Below, in pieces: positions 54,708 through 63,688 of a stretch of 64,000 nt of DNA (the first letter of the stretch is position 1; each line of letters begins with the position of its first letter). The position numbers and the translations under genes were made by a program. Origin of the DNA: Shewanella surugensis. Its GTDB lineage: Bacteria > Pseudomonadota > Gammaproteobacteria > Enterobacterales > Shewanellaceae. Under the pieces are notes generated by a model. That model was not told where the DNA came from. It worked only from the letters and a program-made list of their open reading frames with translations, and did not search any database. Location: positions 1 to 64,000 of the forward strand of contig NZ_JAKIKS010000013.1 of the NCBI RefSeq assembly GCF_023284005.1, written 5' to 3'.

Positions 54708-55588
54708 TGCGCGCGTTAATTACAGGAAAAGATGGTCAAGTCGGTACTCATTTAGTTAAACTGCTTTCTACCCAAGAGGATGTCATTCTATTGGCCTTAA
54801 ACAGTCATGAACTGGATATTACAAATGAAAGTTTAGTTAAGAAACACATTGCCGATTTCAAACCTGATATCATATTTAATGCAGCGGCTTATACCGCCGT
54901 CGATAAAGCAGAGAGTGATATCGAATTGGCTTATCAAGTGAATGCTAAAGGACCACAATATTTAGCCGAGGCAGCGACTCATATTGGAGCTGCGATATTA
55001 CACATTTCAACAGACTATGTGTTTAATGGCGATAAAGACGGCGCATACACAGAGTGTGATCTAACTGAACCACAAGGCGTTTATGGTCAAAGCAAATTAG
55101 CGGGTGAAGCTGCAGTCGCTAAAGCTTGCGATCGTCATATTCTATTGCGTACCGCTTGGGTTTTTGATGAGAATGGCAATAACTTTGTTAAAACCATGCT
55201 GCGTTTAGGTGCAACTCGCGATGCGTTGAGTATTGTTGGCGATCAATTTGGTGGCCCAACCTATGCGGGTGATATTGCTATTGCGCTAATTAAAATCGCG
55301 AAGCGTATCACTCAAGGTGACGTCGTTGAATACGGTGTTTATCATTACTCAGGTTTACCCCATGTGAGTTGGCATGAGTTTGCTGAAGTCATTTTTAATA
55401 TGACTGTAGAGCAGAACATTATTGCTAAAAAACCTAGCTTAACCAGTATCACTACCGACCAATACCCGACACCTGCAAAACGCCCGCACAACTCTCGATT
55501 AAGTACCGACAAAATCACGGATGCTTTTTCTGTGGAAGCGAGTGATTGGAAAGCTGCGTTAAATAATATTCAATCGTATACAGGATAA
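54707..55588 (+). CDS. rmlD: dTDP-4-dehydrorhamnose reductase RmlD
   Basis: Last step of dTDP-L-rhamnose synthesis. 293 residues: Rossmann motif LITGKDGQVGTHLVKLL, the family's NAAAYTAVDKAE, STDYVFNGD, EPQGVYGQSKLAGE (catalytic Tyr-x-x-x-Lys) and RTAWVFDENG. ATG 54707 overlaps rmlA. Followed by rmlC after 5 bp. The gene order rmlBADC is common in surface-sugar clusters. Confidence 0.95.
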   Translation: MRALITGKDGQVGTHLVKLLSTQEDVILLALNSHELDITNESLVKKHIADFKPDIIFNAAAYTAVDKAESDIELAYQVNAKGPQYLAEAATHIGAAILHISTDYVFNGDKDGAYTECDLTEPQGVYGQSKLAGEAAVAKACDRHILLRTAWVFDENGNNFVKTMLRLGATRDALSIVGDQFGGPTYAGDIAIALIKIAKRITQGDVVEYGVYHYSGLPHVSWHEFAEVIFNMTVEQNIIAKKPSLTSITTDQYPTPAKRPHNSRLSTDKITDAFSVEASDWKAALNNIQSYTG

Positions 55589-55593
55589 GTAAG

Positions 55594-56157
55594 ATGAAAG
55601 TAATAGATACTCTTATTCCTGATGTGAAAATTATAGAGCCAAGCGTATTCGGTGACGAGCGTGGTTTTTTTATGGAAACTTGGAATCAAAAGCAATTTGA
55701 AGAATTAGTAACAGGTAAGCCTACTGTATTTGTTCAAGATAATCATTCAAAATCGAAGAAAGGAATTTTGCGTGGGCTGCACTACCAAACAGAAAATGCA
55801 CAAGGAAAATTGGTTCGCGTAGTTTCTGGGGAGGTGTTTGACGTTGCAGTAGACATTCGTAAAGATTCAACAACGTTCGGTCACTGGGTTGGTGAATATT
55901 TATCTGCTGAGAATAAGCGTCAGCTCTGGGTGCCAGAAGGCTTCGCTCATGGATTTTATGTGACCAGTGAGCAAGCTGAGTTTGTCTATAAATGCACTGA
56001 CTATTATAACCCTAAGCACGAGCATGTTTTATTATGGAATGATGAATTCTTTGATATTGATTGGCCTTTAGATGGAGGCCTTCCAATGCTATCTAATAAA
56101 GATACATTGGGGAAAAGGACTGAAATTATATTAGGAAGGAATCAAATTGAATTATAA
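55594..56157 (+). CDS. rmlC: dTDP-4-dehydrorhamnose 3,5-epimerase RmlC
   Basis: Epimerises dTDP-4-keto-6-deoxyglucose at C3 and C5. 187 residues, cupin: RGFFMETWNQKQFEE, QDNHSKSKKGILRGLHYQ (catalytic His), LVRVVSGEVFDVAVDIRK, FGHWVGEYLSAENKRQLWVP and GFAHGFYVTSEQAEFVYK with the catalytic Tyr. Its last 11 bases overlap the next gene, so the two are translationally linked. Confidence 0.96.
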   Translation: MKVIDTLIPDVKIIEPSVFGDERGFFMETWNQKQFEELVTGKPTVFVQDNHSKSKKGILRGLHYQTENAQGKLVRVVSGEVFDVAVDIRKDSTTFGHWVGEYLSAENKRQLWVPEGFAHGFYVTSEQAEFVYKCTDYYNPKHEHVLLWNDEFFDIDWPLDGGLPMLSNKDTLGKRTEIILGRNQIEL

Positions 56158-56557
56158 ACTAATTGATTTCAATGTTGTTGGGGATCATAGAGGTAAGCTT
56201 GTCGCCTTAGAGTCTTTGGACTTAATACCTTTTTCTATAAATAGAATATACTATATATATGATACTAAAGAAGGTATTTCTCGAGGTTTTCATGCTCATT
56301 TAGATCTAGAACAAGTCGCTGTTTGTGTTAAAGGTAGCTGTGATTTTATACTAGATAATGGTGAAAATAGAAAGATAGTACACCTAGATTCGCCTAATAC
56401 AGGCTTACATATTTTTGGTATTACTTGGCGTGAGATGCATAATTTTAGTGAAGATTGTGTATTACTAGTTATAGCTAGCGAGAAGTATGATGAGTCAGAC
56501 TATATAAGAGACTATAATAAATTTAAAGGAATCGTCGAAGATGGTAAAGAAAAATAA
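56147..56557 (+). CDS. fdtA: dTDP-4-oxo-6-deoxyglucose 3,4-ketoisomerase, FdtA/QdtA-like
   Basis: 136 residues, small cupin of the WxcM-like family that moves the keto group from C4 to C3 of dTDP-4-keto-6-deoxyglucose, opening the route to 3-amino sugars. Hallmarks: DHRGKLVALES, INRIYYIYDT, RGFHAHLDLEQVAVCVKGSC (the two catalytic histidines), and WREMHNFSEDCVLLV. The start is a TTG at 56147 with AGGAAGGA just upstream. FdtA (galacto product, towards Fuc3NAc) and QdtA (gluco product, towards Qui3NAc) cannot be told apart by eye. Confidence 0.85.
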   Translation: MNYKLIDFNVVGDHRGKLVALESLDLIPFSINRIYYIYDTKEGISRGFHAHLDLEQVAVCVKGSCDFILDNGENRKIVHLDSPNTGLHIFGITWREMHNFSEDCVLLVIASEKYDESDYIRDYNKFKGIVEDGKEK

Positions 56558-57218
56558 AAAGCTTGTTATTATTGGTGCAGGTGAATTCGCTGCAATTGCA
56601 TTTGAATACTTTACACATGATTCAGAATATGAAGTTTGTGGTTTTTCTGTAGACAGTGAGTATTTGAATAGTGATGAATACTTAAGCTTGCCAATTGTAG
56701 CACGAAGCAAAATATCAGAATTATACCCTTCAGAAGAATATGATGCATTTGTAGCTATTCCTGCTTCAGAGTTAAACTGCCTTCGAGAAAGATTATATCT
56801 TGAAACTAAGGCGCTTGGTTATACTATGGCCACATATATCAGTTCAAAAGCATTTGTTTGGCGAAATGCAAAAATTGGTGATAACTGCTTTATATTTGAA
56901 AATAATACGGTGCAGCCATTTGTAACAATAGGAAATAATGTGGTTTTATGGAGCGGTAATCACATTGGGCATCAAACTGAAATATGCGATAATGTTTTTG
57001 TTTCATCTCACGTTGTAATATCTGGATATTGTAAAATTGGCAGAAACTGTTTCCTAGGTGTCAACTCTACTCTAAATGATGGAACTGAAATGCCAGAATT
57101 TAGTATTTTAGGCTCTGCTAGTTTAGTAACTAAAAAGCTGAAAGAAAAAGAAAAGATATATGTAGGTAATCCTGCAAAACCTTTCACTAACAAAAGCGCA
57201 CTATCTGTAAAACTCTAA
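56541..57218 (+). CDS. Hexapeptide-repeat acetyltransferase (PglD/NeuD-like layout)
   Basis: 225 residues: N-terminal Rossmann-like domain (KLVIIGAGEFAAIAFEYF) and a C-terminal left-handed beta-helix (IGDNCFIFENNTVQPFVTIG, VVLWSGNHIGHQTEI, SGYCKIGRNCFLGVNSTLND), with a likely catalytic His in SGNHIGHQ. In this position it could acetylate the 3-amino group of the dTDP sugar (the FdtC/QdtC step) or an O-linked position. FdtC proteins are usually shorter and lack the Rossmann domain, so the substrate is uncertain. It overlaps the fdtA-like gene by 17 bp. Confidence 0.72.
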   Translation: MVKKNKKLVIIGAGEFAAIAFEYFTHDSEYEVCGFSVDSEYLNSDEYLSLPIVARSKISELYPSEEYDAFVAIPASELNCLRERLYLETKALGYTMATYISSKAFVWRNAKIGDNCFIFENNTVQPFVTIGNNVVLWSGNHIGHQTEICDNVFVSSHVVISGYCKIGRNCFLGVNSTLNDGTEMPEFSILGSASLVTKKLKEKEKIYVGNPAKPFTNKSALSVKL

Positions 57219-57230
57219 GAGAATTAAGTA

Positions 57231-58154
57231 ATGTTATGGAATAAACTTGGGTTTATTGATACTGATGAGATTGCTTTCGATTGGGCCAGCAATAGTGCAT
57301 TAACGCCAACCCCTTTTCTTCTTGATGATATGACAATTCGCGTATATTCAGGAATGAGGGATGAAGAAGGTATTTCTCGAATTGGTTATGTAGACCTTTC
57401 AATTGATGATCCAACAAAAGTAATAAATTACTCTCAGAAACCTTGTTTAGATATTGGTTTTGATGGGGGTTTTGATGATAATGGCATTATTCTTGGTGAT
57501 ATCATTCGCAGCGAGAATGAGCTATGGATGTATTATGTTGGCTTTCAATTAGTTAAAAAAGCAAAGTTTTTGGCGTTTTCTGGTTTAGCTATAAGTAAAG
57601 ACAGAGGAGAGACATTTAGTCGAACTCAGAATACTCCGATCTTAGATAGAAGTGACAATGGATTGACAATTAATGCTATTCATACGGTAATTAAAGAAAA
57701 TGGAATATACCGATGTTGGTACGCTGCTGGAGATTCATGGCAAAATATAGGTGGCGTAGACTATCCAAAATATAATATACATTATACAGAATCAAGCGAT
57801 GGAGTTACTTTTAACAAAGATAGAGTTGATATTCTTTGCATTGATAATGAGAATGAAGAATATCGCATTGGACGTCCTTCGGTATATAAAATAAAAGATG
57901 GCTATCTTATGTTTTATACAAAAGGAACCAAGACTGGAAAAGATTACTATCCAGGCGTAGCATATTCTCAAGATGGCATTAAATGGGAGCGGAAGGATGA
58001 CGATTTCGGCTTACCTTTATCTTATGATGGATTTGACTCTATCCACCTTTGTTACCCTCGTTTATTAGCGGTAGGTAATAAAGTATATTGTTTTTATAAT
58101 GGAAATAATATGGGTAGACATGGTTTTGGTGTTGCGGAGTTATTAGAGTGGTAA
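57231..58154 (+). CDS. Five-bladed beta-propeller glycosidase-like protein
   Basis: 307 residues rich in repeated beta segments: LTPTPFLLDDMTIRVYSGMR, SENELWMYYVGFQ, KENGIYRCWYAAGDSW, RIGRPSVYKIKDGYLMFYTK, PGVAYSQDGIKWERKDDDFG and GNKVYCFYNGNNMGRHGFG. The D-x-WYxG/FYTxG/FYNG spacing resembles the GH43/GH32/GH130 propeller superfamily. No signal peptide is seen, so it would act in the cytoplasm, unlike secreted family members. The usual three-carboxylate set is not obvious. Embedded in a sugar cluster, it may process or transfer a sugar or act as a binding protein. Translation is coupled to the next gene by a 7-bp overlap. Confidence 0.65.
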   Translation: MLWNKLGFIDTDEIAFDWASNSALTPTPFLLDDMTIRVYSGMRDEEGISRIGYVDLSIDDPTKVINYSQKPCLDIGFDGGFDDNGIILGDIIRSENELWMYYVGFQLVKKAKFLAFSGLAISKDRGETFSRTQNTPILDRSDNGLTINAIHTVIKENGIYRCWYAAGDSWQNIGGVDYPKYNIHYTESSDGVTFNKDRVDILCIDNENEEYRIGRPSVYKIKDGYLMFYTKGTKTGKDYYPGVAYSQDGIKWERKDDDFGLPLSYDGFDSIHLCYPRLLAVGNKVYCFYNGNNMGRHGFGVAELLEW

Positions 58155-59104
58155 CTTGTAAAAAATATAGTGATAAAGAAAAATTATCGTGGGACAATTT
58201 TGTAAAAAATAGTAAGACTCCTCTATTTTTTTTTCAACGTGATTTTCTGGAGTATCATAGCCATAAGTTTGAAGACTATTCATTGATGTTTTTTATTGAA
58301 GATGAGTTAGTAGGGGTTCTTCCTGCTACAATACATAGACAAGAAGAAGGGGTTGAATTACGTAGCCATGGAGGATTAACCTATGGAGGGCTAATTTTTC
58401 AACCAAGGGTTCGAGGTGTAAAAATTAGATTGGTTATGGAGTCGATGAAAAATCACTGCCTTTCTCACCAAATAAATAGCCTAATATATAAGGCAATGCC
58501 TTATATATTCCATGAACTTTCTTCTCAAGAAGACTTGTATTTTATATTGAATGAAAACCAAGCTAGTATAGCTAAAAGAGAGCTTTCTACCGTAGTGTAT
58601 TTAAATAACAAACTGAAGATATCTAAAGGTAGAAAAGCTCTATTAAGTAAAGCTAGGAAAAACAATTTAAGCATTGAAACTGATGGTGATTTTTCAAAGT
58701 TTTATAGCTTACTAAGTAATGTACTACAAAAACATGGTGCATACCCAGTACATTCTATTGAAGAGCTGTCCTATTTGAAAATTAATTTTCCAAAAAATAT
58801 TATTCTCAAATCTATTGAGGTCGATGGGGAAATGATTGCTGCATCTTTACTTTTTGTTTTTAATAATGTTGTTCATACGCAGTACCTGGCGACAAACGAT
58901 AATGGAAAAGAAATCGGAGCTTTAGACTATATTATTGAAGAAAGTATGTCAGAGTACAAAAATAAAGGCTTTGAATATTTTAGTTTTGGGATCTCCACAG
59001 AAGAAAATGGAAAGGTATTAAATGCGGGTCTTCTTTCTCAGAAAGAAAGTTTTGGGGGAAGAAGCATAGCAATTGATACATATCAGGTTAGATATAATGA
59101 TTAA
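58148..59104 (+). CDS. FemAB/GNAT-like acyltransferase
   Basis: 318 residues with a layout like two tandem GNAT halves: N-terminal [20 protein letters not shown] and [12 protein letters not shown], central [13 protein letters not shown], and C-terminal [40 protein letters not shown] and YEYFSFGIS. Such FemAB-like proteins (acetyltransferase_6 type) transfer acyl or aminoacyl groups; here the acceptor may be the amino sugar. The start is GTG 58148 with GCGGAG 8 nt upstream. It overlaps the propeller gene, and the aminotransferase begins inside its end. It could decorate the amino sugar in place of, or along with, the hexapeptide enzyme. Confidence 0.65.
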   Translation: MVTCKKYSDKEKLSWDNFVKNSKTPLFFFQRDFLEYHSHKFEDYSLMFFIEDELVGVLPATIHRQEEGVELRSHGGLTYGGLIFQPRVRGVKIRLVMESMKNHCLSHQINSLIYKAMPYIFHELSSQEDLYFILNENQASIAKRELSTVVYLNNKLKISKGRKALLSKARKNNLSIETDGDFSKFYSLLSNVLQKHGAYPVHSIEELSYLKINFPKNIILKSIEVDGEMIAASLLFVFNNVVHTQYLATNDNGKEIGALDYIIEESMSEYKNKGFEYFSFGISTEENGKVLNAGLLSQKESFGGRSIAIDTYQVRYND

Positions 59105-60197
59105 ATTTTTAAATTTGAAGAAAGTTAATGAAAAATATGAAGATGATTTGAAGAAAAGCTTCGAGCGTGTGCTTTCATCGGGGTGGTATATTAATGGAAA
59201 TGAACTTAGTGAGTTTGAGCTGAACTATTCTCAATACTGTGGTTCGAAATATTGTGTAGGTACCGCAAATGGCTTAGATGCTCTATCATTGATTTTCAAA
59301 GCTTATATTTTAATGGGGAAGTTAAAAGACGGTGATGAAGTATTGGTTCCATCGAATACTTTCATAGCATCAGCTTTAGCTGTCACTGATAATAATTTAA
59401 AGTTGAAATTAGTGAATTGTTCAGAAGAAACGTATAATATAGACCCTGAATCGATTGAAAAATCTATTGGTCCGAAAACTAAAGCTATACTAGCGGTGCA
59501 TTTATATGGTCAATCATGCGATATGAATGCAATAAAAGATATTGCAGATCGTGAGGATTTATTACTTATAGAAGATGCAGCTCAGGCTCACGGTGCAAAA
59601 TCTGAAGGTAAAAGGGTTGGTTCTATCGGTGATGCTGCTGGGTTTAGCTTTTATCCGGGAAAAAATCTAGGAGCTCTTGGTGATGCAGGAGCTGTTACAA
59701 CAAGCGATGAGCTTTTGGCTGAAACTATTAGAACGCTTGTTAATTATGGAAGTAAAGTAAAATATGAGCATGAGTTTTTAGGTGTTAATAGTCGACTGGA
59801 TGAACTCCAAGCTGCTTTCTTAAGTGTTAAGCTGAAACATATTGAATCTGATATATCAAAAAGAAGGGAAGTAGCAAAAGAGTATATAAATAATATATCG
59901 AACTCTTTAATTCGTGTGCCTAATATAAAATGTTGGGATGAACATGTTTTCCATTTATTTGTTGTAAGGTGTAATGAAAGAAGTAGACTTCAAGATTACT
60001 TATCAGAGAATGGTGTGGAATCTCAAATACATTACCCTAAAGGGATTCAAGATCATCTTGCTTATGCCGATTATGAATTTTCTGAAGGTGAAAAAATCAC
60101 TCATGATCATTATTCTTTATTAAGTTTGCCTATTAGCCCTGTAATGTTAGAAGCGGATGTGCAAAAAATAATAGCTTTAATTAATGACTTCAAATGA
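59097..60197 (+). CDS. fdtB: PLP-dependent sugar aminotransferase, FdtB-like (DegT/DnrJ/EryC1)
   Basis: 366 residues, PLP fold type I. NKxxLGSGWYxxG-like start ([18 protein letters not shown]), [68 protein letters not shown], and the PLP lysine in [18 protein letters not shown]. It transaminates the dTDP-3-keto-6-deoxyhexose (glutamate donor) formed by the FdtA-like isomerase. ATG 59097 overlaps the previous stop by 8 bp; a reading from 59073 would add eight residues. Separated from fdtA by three genes, unusual but seen. Confidence 0.88.
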   Translation: MIKFLNLKKVNEKYEDDLKKSFERVLSSGWYINGNELSEFELNYSQYCGSKYCVGTANGLDALSLIFKAYILMGKLKDGDEVLVPSNTFIASALAVTDNNLKLKLVNCSEETYNIDPESIEKSIGPKTKAILAVHLYGQSCDMNAIKDIADREDLLLIEDAAQAHGAKSEGKRVGSIGDAAGFSFYPGKNLGALGDAGAVTTSDELLAETIRTLVNYGSKVKYEHEFLGVNSRLDELQAAFLSVKLKHIESDISKRREVAKEYINNISNSLIRVPNIKCWDEHVFHLFVVRCNERSRLQDYLSENGVESQIHYPKGIQDHLAYADYEFSEGEKITHDHYSLLSLPISPVMLEADVQKIIALINDFK

Positions 60198-61450
60198 GTT
60201 TAGCGAAGACTTCTATTTTAAGCCTGATAGTTACAGTTTTTAAAATGCTATCAGGTTTGATTTTAAACAAAGCTGTGGCTGTCTTTATAGGTCCGACTGG
60301 ACTTGCTACGATAGGGCAGTTTAAAAGCTTTATACAGATATGTATGGTATTGGGGCAAGGGGGAATAAACGCAGGTATAACGAAGTACTGTGCCGAAAGC
60401 TATGGAGATGAAGATAAAATTAACTCGGTGGTATCGACATCTTTTGTTATCGGTTTTACACTTTCAGTTGTGATTGCAATTGTTTTTAATTTGATTCCTC
60501 AATACATATCCGTTCGTGTGTTTGCTAGTCCTGAATATGATTATATTATTAGAACTTTAGGTGCAGTATTAGTTTTTTATGTTTTTAATACTTATTTCTT
60601 ATCAGTTCTAAATGGTTTAGGTAATACAACTTATTGGTTTAAAGTTAATATTGTTCAAAGTGTTATTTCCATAATACTAACACTTGTTTTGATTGTATCT
60701 TATGAATTAAAGGGGGTGTTACTTGCTCTAATTCTTAATCAATCACTAGTTTTTCTATATTTACTTTTCCTCCTTAAAAATAATGCTATTTTAGTAGCTG
60801 CTAAAAGAATAGATTTAGTAGATAAGGATAATGCTAGAAAGCTACTGAAATTTGGCCTAATGGCGCTTGTTTCTGCTATAGTTGTTCCGGTGTCTCATAT
60901 TGTAATTAGAGATTACATGACAAATGAGCTCGATTCAGCATCAGTAGGCTATTGGCAAGGTGTGTGGTACATTTCATCGATGTATCTTATGGTATTGACA
61001 TCAACTTTATCAGTATACTATCTTCCTAAATTCTCTAGTTTGCGCTCTAAGTATTCGATTTGGTTAGAGGTTAAAAAAGGGATCATAATATTTGTTTTGA
61101 TTGCTTGTGTTTTGGGATATTTAATATATTTGTTACGTGAGTATGTTATTATTATTTTGTTTAGTGACAAATTCCATGAAATGTCAGTTTTGTTTAAATG
61201 GCAATTAAGCGGTGACGTAATTAAGATCGCATCATGGTTTTTTGGTTATCTAATGCTAGCCAAAGCTAAGGTGAAGTCATTTATATTCTGCGAAATTTTC
61301 TTTTCTATACTGTTTGTTATTCTATCTATCTATTTTATTGATTTGTTCGGGTTGGTTGGTATTACGTATGCGTATTTTATCAATTACGTGATTTACTTTT
61401 TTGTTTCATTTTTTTTAGTGTTTAGTGAACTATCCTTTAGCCCTGAATAG
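60194..61450 (+). CDS. wzx: O-antigen flippase Wzx-like
   Basis: 418 residues with about 12 membrane segments, MVF/MATE-like polysaccharide transporter family. N-terminal part: [52 protein letters not shown], as in WzxE/O-antigen translocases. It flips undecaprenyl-diphosphate-linked repeat units to the periplasmic side. Start overlaps the aminotransferase stop by 4 bp. The AT-rich codon use is typical of such clusters. The cognate polymerase is the gene at 62364. Confidence 0.9.
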   Translation: MSLAKTSILSLIVTVFKMLSGLILNKAVAVFIGPTGLATIGQFKSFIQICMVLGQGGINAGITKYCAESYGDEDKINSVVSTSFVIGFTLSVVIAIVFNLIPQYISVRVFASPEYDYIIRTLGAVLVFYVFNTYFLSVLNGLGNTTYWFKVNIVQSVISIILTLVLIVSYELKGVLLALILNQSLVFLYLLFLLKNNAILVAAKRIDLVDKDNARKLLKFGLMALVSAIVVPVSHIVIRDYMTNELDSASVGYWQGVWYISSMYLMVLTSTLSVYYLPKFSSLRSKYSIWLEVKKGIIIFVLIACVLGYLIYLLREYVIIILFSDKFHEMSVLFKWQLSGDVIKIASWFFGYLMLAKAKVKSFIFCEIFFSILFVILSIYFIDLFGLVGITYAYFINYVIYFFVSFFLVFSELSFSPE

Positions 61451-61461
61451 TGGAGGCATCT

Positions 61462-62376
61462 GTGCTAACAATATTTGTACCATCTTATAACCATGCAAAG
61501 TATATAACAAAAACTCTCAATAAAATACTGAGTATAAATATTCCTAATAAAAGGGTTTATGTTGTTGATGATTTTTCTAGCGATGATTCAGTAGAGGTGG
61601 TTAGGAATTATATAAAACAGAATGATACTAGAAATGAAATCGACTTTGTTTGCAAAGAAGAGAATAAAGGAGTCGTTGACTCATTAAATGTATTTCTTGA
61701 AAAATGTACCACTGATTATATTTATCTAATGTCATCTGATGATATTGTTGTTCCTGAAAATGTTTTAGAATTATTTGGAATAATAAGTAGTGAACCAAAA
61801 TTGAAATATGTTATCGGAGGGGCTAATAATTTAATACTTGATGGCCGAGAGACTCCAGTTTATAAAAAACAACATGATTTATTTTTTGGCCTAAGTGAAA
61901 CAGATAGGTTTAACGAGTTATATCTAAACTCTCCAAGTCCCATTCTATCTCAAGGAACTATAATTAGGAAAGAAGCATTAATTGCTATTGGAGGGTGGGA
62001 TAGCGATATTATTGCCGATGATTATTCAATGTTTCTTCGGCTTTTATCCTTGTATCCCCGTAATGGTCATGACTTTCTTTTTTTACCAGATATAATTTGT
62101 GTAAAATATAGACATCATGATACGAATAGCTATACGAAAACCCTGAGACAGTTTTTAATGACAACACAGGTACTAAGGAAGTATGCACCTAAAAACATAA
62201 AGAATGAAGCAATTGCAAGAAAATTTGGTTATTATTTGGCTGTTTCGATAAGAGACTTAAACTTTAGTGCTGCAAAGGGAATTTTAGGCGCTTCAAATTT
62301 CAACGATATTGCCTTAGGGCTATATTATTCTGTTTTGCTAATTTTAAAACGCTTGGTAAATAAATGCACACGTTAG
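61462..62376 (+). CDS. Glycosyltransferase family 2 (GT-A)
   Basis: 304 residues, inverting GT-A fold: LTIFVPSYNHAKYITKTLNK, VYVVDDFSSDDSVEVVRNYI, EENKGVVDSLNVFLE, and the DxD-like motif YLMSSDDIVVPE, with GGWDSDIIADDYSMFLRL for the acceptor side. GTG 61462 is preferred because GGAGG at 61451-61455 lies 6 nt upstream. It adds a sugar to the repeat unit; donor unknown. The last 13 bases overlap the polymerase gene. Confidence 0.87.
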   Translation: MLTIFVPSYNHAKYITKTLNKILSINIPNKRVYVVDDFSSDDSVEVVRNYIKQNDTRNEIDFVCKEENKGVVDSLNVFLEKCTTDYIYLMSSDDIVVPENVLELFGIISSEPKLKYVIGGANNLILDGRETPVYKKQHDLFFGLSETDRFNELYLNSPSPILSQGTIIRKEALIAIGGWDSDIIADDYSMFLRLLSLYPRNGHDFLFLPDIICVKYRHHDTNSYTKTLRQFLMTTQVLRKYAPKNIKNEAIARKFGYYLAVSIRDLNFSAAKGILGASNFNDIALGLYYSVLLILKRLVNKCTR

Positions 62377-63683
62377 AGTTCTTATCTTTATTATTTGATG
62401 ATCTATATTTTTTCCTTGCGTTGAACTTTGCTATATTTTTATTCCTCCATTTATTTACAAGAATTAAGCTTTTTGGTGGTGTATTGAACCCAATTTATGT
62501 TATTTTGGTTGTAGGATTTAGTACTAAGTATGCGATTGTTAGTTTTTTATATTTCAAAGGTTACATTATTGTTGAGTATGTAATATTCTCATTTGTATAT
62601 TTACTATGCCTTCTTATTTTTTATCGATTATCCTTTAAGTTTGCTAAAGCAAAGGTATTGTCTAATTTTTGTCGATATATCGTAGCTCCTTATGAAAGAG
62701 ATTTTTTAAAGGTGATGCTGATTATATACTCAGTTTTGGCTATGTTTATAATCTATAAAATAGGTTTTGGTATTTTTGCTGATACAAATCGATTTGAGAA
62801 TAGCCGTGGATTTGGTGCGTATATTCGCATCATGGATGCAATTTCAATGTTTATAGTTGTGTATTCAGCTATCGCTGCTGCTCAGTCAAGTGGCTGGAAG
62901 AGTCGTTATTTTAGGTTCTTTATATTGGCTGTGTTTGTCGTCTTTTCTGCATTTCTAAATGGCGCAAAGATATCAATTTTATTTTCTCTGATGGGGATTT
63001 ATTTAGGTCTTCTTATTCATGGTGTTGTACCTAAGATAAATTTTAGAAAGAAAGTTAAAATAATAGCTCTTGGGCTAGCTTTTATTCTGTTGGCATTGTC
63101 TATTAATTTAAAACAAAATAATGTTTCAGCTGATGAGGCATCTAAGTTGATATCTGGAGCTCCTTTATTAGTTGAACGATTTATCAATAGAATGATATCA
63201 AACGGTAATACTGCATATTTGTTACTTCCAAATGAAGTAATAGACCAAATAGATACAGATAATATTGTTGTAAGGTTATTTACACCTATTATCGGTATTA
63301 CTCAGATGAGTAAGCTGGTGGGTTATAATGCTGGTGATTACTCTGTGGGGCGTCAAGCTCTGCTTTATTATGATCGTGATAATACAACAGCAGGTGGTCC
63401 TACAAGTCACTTTGATTATTTTTCATACGTATATCTTGGTATCGTTCCGGGTGCTTTGTTTATTATATTGATTGGTATTAGCTTGGGAGCTGTTAATAGA
63501 GAAGTATATGACTATTGCTTGAACAATAGAAAATCTATTAGTATGTCAGCTTTCTTTGTAACGATTTGGTTTAGGCTCGTAATTGTTCTTGTAGAGCCAA
63601 CAGTGGGAATGGCATATGTCTTCGATGTAATATTGATATTTTTTATGGTGTCAATACTTTTGAATGTATTAAAAAGAATATAG
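62364..63683 (+). CDS. wzy: O-antigen/polysaccharide polymerase Wzy-like
   Basis: 439 residues, about 11 membrane segments, with a larger loop (about 255-345) before the last segments containing ADEASKLISGAPLLVERF, FTPIIGITQMSKLVG and TAGGPTSHFDYFSYVYLG. This profile is typical of Wzy polymerases, which show little sequence conservation. The call rests on topology and location among wzx and glycosyltransferases. Overlaps the preceding gene by 13 bp. Confidence 0.75.
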   Translation: MHTLEFLSLLFDDLYFFLALNFAIFLFLHLFTRIKLFGGVLNPIYVILVVGFSTKYAIVSFLYFKGYIIVEYVIFSFVYLLCLLIFYRLSFKFAKAKVLSNFCRYIVAPYERDFLKVMLIIYSVLAMFIIYKIGFGIFADTNRFENSRGFGAYIRIMDAISMFIVVYSAIAAAQSSGWKSRYFRFFILAVFVVFSAFLNGAKISILFSLMGIYLGLLIHGVVPKINFRKKVKIIALGLAFILLALSINLKQNNVSADEASKLISGAPLLVERFINRMISNGNTAYLLLPNEVIDQIDTDNIVVRLFTPIIGITQMSKLVGYNAGDYSVGRQALLYYDRDNTTAGGPTSHFDYFSYVYLGIVPGALFIILIGISLGAVNREVYDYCLNNRKSISMSAFFVTIWFRLVIVLVEPTVGMAYVFDVILIFFMVSILLNVLKRI

Positions 63684-63688
63684 TTATT

